5,619 nt of DNA from Paracoccaceae bacterium (GTDB lineage Bacteria; Pseudomonadota; Alphaproteobacteria; Rhodobacterales; Rhodobacteraceae), in assembly GCA_002401945.1 (NCBI GenBank), contig NVUP01000005.1:1-5619 (forward strand), in the 5' to 3' direction. How positions within the stretch are numbered: the first letter of the stretch is position 1; every line of letters begins with the position of its first letter. A model generated the notes under the pieces. The model ran no database searches and had not been told where the DNA came from. It saw only the letters and a program-made list of their open reading frames with translations. Made by a program: the position numbers and the translations under genes. Shown one piece after another: positions 3,840 through 5,619 of the stretch.

Positions 3840-5619
3840 TTAGTCAATACAGATTCCTTCTCTCCTGGCTTTATCTAATATGGCAACAAGAATGATGCTT
3901 TGCTTCTCCGTTGGTATTTTCAAAGGGATTTGACGTGCAATGTTCAAAATGCCAACTTCTTTCGGAGTTAAAATTCTCCGACTGCGACCCTCTGATAGGA
4001 TAAGAGCCCATTTGGATGCAGCTAACTCGCAAACAATCTTTTGAGCAACAATTCCGTCATCAATCATTTGAGTTTTTTGTGCTGTTTTAGTTTCAAATTC
4101 AAGTTCTTCAGTTGAAATTGAATCATCCCAAAACTCGGACGAAACAGTCTTCAAAAAACTCGGTGCTTTTGCAGCGATCCGCTGCCAGCAGGCCTCTTTC
4201 TTGCACCATTCCGATATGTTTGAAATGCCCTGTGGGGGTTGTGAGATATCGTCGCTTACAAATTTCGCGGCTATGGCAATTGTATCGAGTAGTGAAGAAT
4301 AAAGCTCTTGAGAATTCCAAATTCGGGCATGGTCGATTGACTTTTTTCGTCGCTTACAGCACTCATTTATCATCGCTATTGCATAAGCCACAATATTGGC
4401 TCGGTATCCACCATTATACCAAGGCTGGGCCGAAACCAGCTTTTCTGTTTTTCGGAATATCATGGCGCGAACAATCGAGCGCTTAAAATAATGCTCGTTG
4501 AATTTTTCAGGTGCGTTTTTCCATTCGCTACCTATTCTAGCTGCGTATTTCGCAAAATTTTTCTGGGCCCCAAGATTTACCCATCTTGGATGCTCATCCC
4601 AAACATTCTCAAATTTTGCAAGATCGGTTTTTGTGAACATTTGAGGTTTTGGATACTCTGCCTTATAGCGCCTTTGTTCAGCGGGGGTTAGTTTGGATTG
4701 TGCATCAGCATACTGACCTCTTGCACGTTCATAAAACCACTTTGTCTCTCTTTGAGCTCCATGTTGAGCAGGAGCCCAAATACGTCTTGAAAATTCCTCA
4801 ATCCGTATATGAAATGGCGTATTGGAGAAAAAATCCGCGGCATTTACTCGGTTTTGGGTGTTTGCATATTCAGATATTTTAGGGACTATTTTTTCACTCA
4901 ATTCGCTATCAATAACCGATAATTTCATTTGTACAAAAACCTTCTCAAGAGAAATCTTGTCCTTTCGCTGGGTATGATAAAGTGACGCGGTAGTCTGACC
5001 ACCATTCACAATTTGCAAATCTTTGATACGAATAATCTGAAGACCGTCTTCATTGGTTATTGTCTCCAGCTCTTGAGCTGTTGCTGTAATTCCGTTGTTA
5101 TACGAGAAAAACATCTCAGGTTCCGACAGCAGCGTGGTCCGAATACCTTTGTTCACTTTCCCTCTTGCCTGAAGAAATGAACGCACATTCTGCTCAAGAA
5201 GCCTGGCCCCGTATTTTTCATACAGGCGGCTTAAGATTTCTCCGGGCATTACAGCCAGATATGATTTGTAGGAGACAGACCCCAAGTGAGCCGGTAGGCA
5301 TGTAATTCCTTGACCGAACATCTCAACAAAATCAATATCCAGTGGTTCTTTCTGCCCACGAGAGCTCCGTTGGCGCTGAAGTCTGGAAATATCCCAGATA
5401 TGATAAGTTGCGGGCACTCCCGCAATCTCATTTTCCTCTAGAGATTGAAGCCGTTCGCTCAGCGCTCTTTCTGAGAGGAGATGGCAGTTTATGCGTCGTA
5501 TTAGTCCTTTTCTCTCTGCTATCTGGCGGGATAGACCATACTCAGGCGCTGTTTCCTCCAGTTCCTTGAACAGCTCCTTTGAACGACTTGCTTCAAAAAA
5601 ATTTGTAAGCCGTTTGAAG
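3840..5619 (-). CDS. AIPR-family (abortive infection phage resistance) protein, N-terminus outside the window
   Basis: This protein matches the AIPR family (Pfam PF10592), linked to abortive infection of phage-infected cells; its biochemical activity is not established to my knowledge. The 592 visible residues include VPATYHIWDISRL (68-80), the hallmark LLEQNVRSFLQARGKVNKGIRTTL (140-163), FFSYNNGITATA (170-181) and QIVNGGQTTASL (202-213), then a long variable C-terminal part. The frame has no stop up to the right edge. The 67 residues before the GTG at 5417 (for example LTNFFEASRSKELF) continue the family's N-terminal pattern, so that GTG is an internal valine and not the start. AIPR genes can stand in restriction-modification-like clusters with Z1-domain and MutL-type ATPase genes; such partners would lie to the right. 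By eye the gene is more AT-rich than the mobilization genes, which suggests separate acquisition. The stop is TAA at 3842-3840. Confidence 0.85.
   Translation of the reverse strand, partial: FKRLTNFFEASRSKELFKELEETAPEYGLSRQIAERKGLIRRINCHLLSERALSERLQSLEENEIAGVPATYHIWDISRLQRQRSSRGQKEPLDIDFVEMFGQGITCLPAHLGSVSYKSYLAVMPGEILSRLYEKYGARLLEQNVRSFLQARGKVNKGIRTTLLSEPEMFFSYNNGITATAQELETITNEDGLQIIRIKDLQIVNGGQTTASLYHTQRKDKISLEKVFVQMKLSVIDSELSEKIVPKISEYANTQNRVNAADFFSNTPFHIRIEEFSRRIWAPAQHGAQRETKWFYERARGQYADAQSKLTPAEQRRYKAEYPKPQMFTKTDLAKFENVWDEHPRWVNLGAQKNFAKYAARIGSEWKNAPEKFNEHYFKRSIVRAMIFRKTEKLVSAQPWYNGGYRANIVAYAIAMINECCKRRKKSIDHARIWNSQELYSSLLDTIAIAAKFVSDDISQPPQGISNISEWCKKEACWQRIAAKAPSFLKTVSSEFWDDSISTEELEFETKTAQKTQMIDDGIVAQKIVCELAASKWALILSEGRSRRILTPKEVGILNIARQIPLKIPTEKQSIILVAILDKARREGICID

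Noticed and set aside
4112..4486. 124-aa plus-strand frame inside the AIPR gene
   Set aside because: It is antisense to conserved AIPR coding sequence, with no supporting ribosome site or motif.

Overview
The window looks like a piece of a mobilizable or conjugative plasmid, or of an integrated element derived from one, from an alphaproteobacterium. The relaxase, MobC, ArdA and the small ArdA-linked protein all resemble families I know best from Rhodobacterales and Rhizobiales plasmids. That assignment rests on protein recognition only. No replication gene, integrase, attachment site, tRNA or rRNA is visible.

Layout, left to right. (1) Bases 1-150 hold no convincing gene. (2) A plus-strand mobilization operon follows: a 47-aa ORF of unknown function (151-294), a MobC-type relaxosome protein (291-743) and a 428-aa relaxase (740-2026). 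Both junctions are 4-base ATGA overlaps, so the three are probably translationally coupled. (3) A ParD/ParE-type toxin-antitoxin pair (2099-2661) has its own near-consensus promoter. Three 7-bp mini-palindromes at exact 10-bp steps overlap that promoter and are a candidate autoregulatory operator. (4) On the minus strand, the antirestriction protein ArdA (2958-3461) is followed by a conserved 99-aa protein of unknown function (2647-2946). The tail of the latter overlaps the tail of parE. (5) A non-coding stretch of about 380 bases (3462-3839) is rich in inverted repeats. (6) An AIPR-family (abortive infection phage resistance) protein occupies 3840-5619 on the minus strand. Its reading frame stays open to the right edge, so its N-terminus lies outside the window.

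Together the genes cover transfer (relaxase, MobC), maintenance (ParDE), entry past host restriction (ArdA) and possibly defence against phage (AIPR). The structured DNA sits directly upstream of ardA, where some conjugative plasmids carry promoters that work on incoming single-stranded DNA; that role is inference here. Other points worth checking are the coupled 47-aa ORF, which shares a KPK-x-TYPR segment with MobC, and the absence of any tyrosine in the first 140 residues of the relaxase. The AIPR gene looks more AT-rich by eye than the mobilization genes and may have a separate origin.
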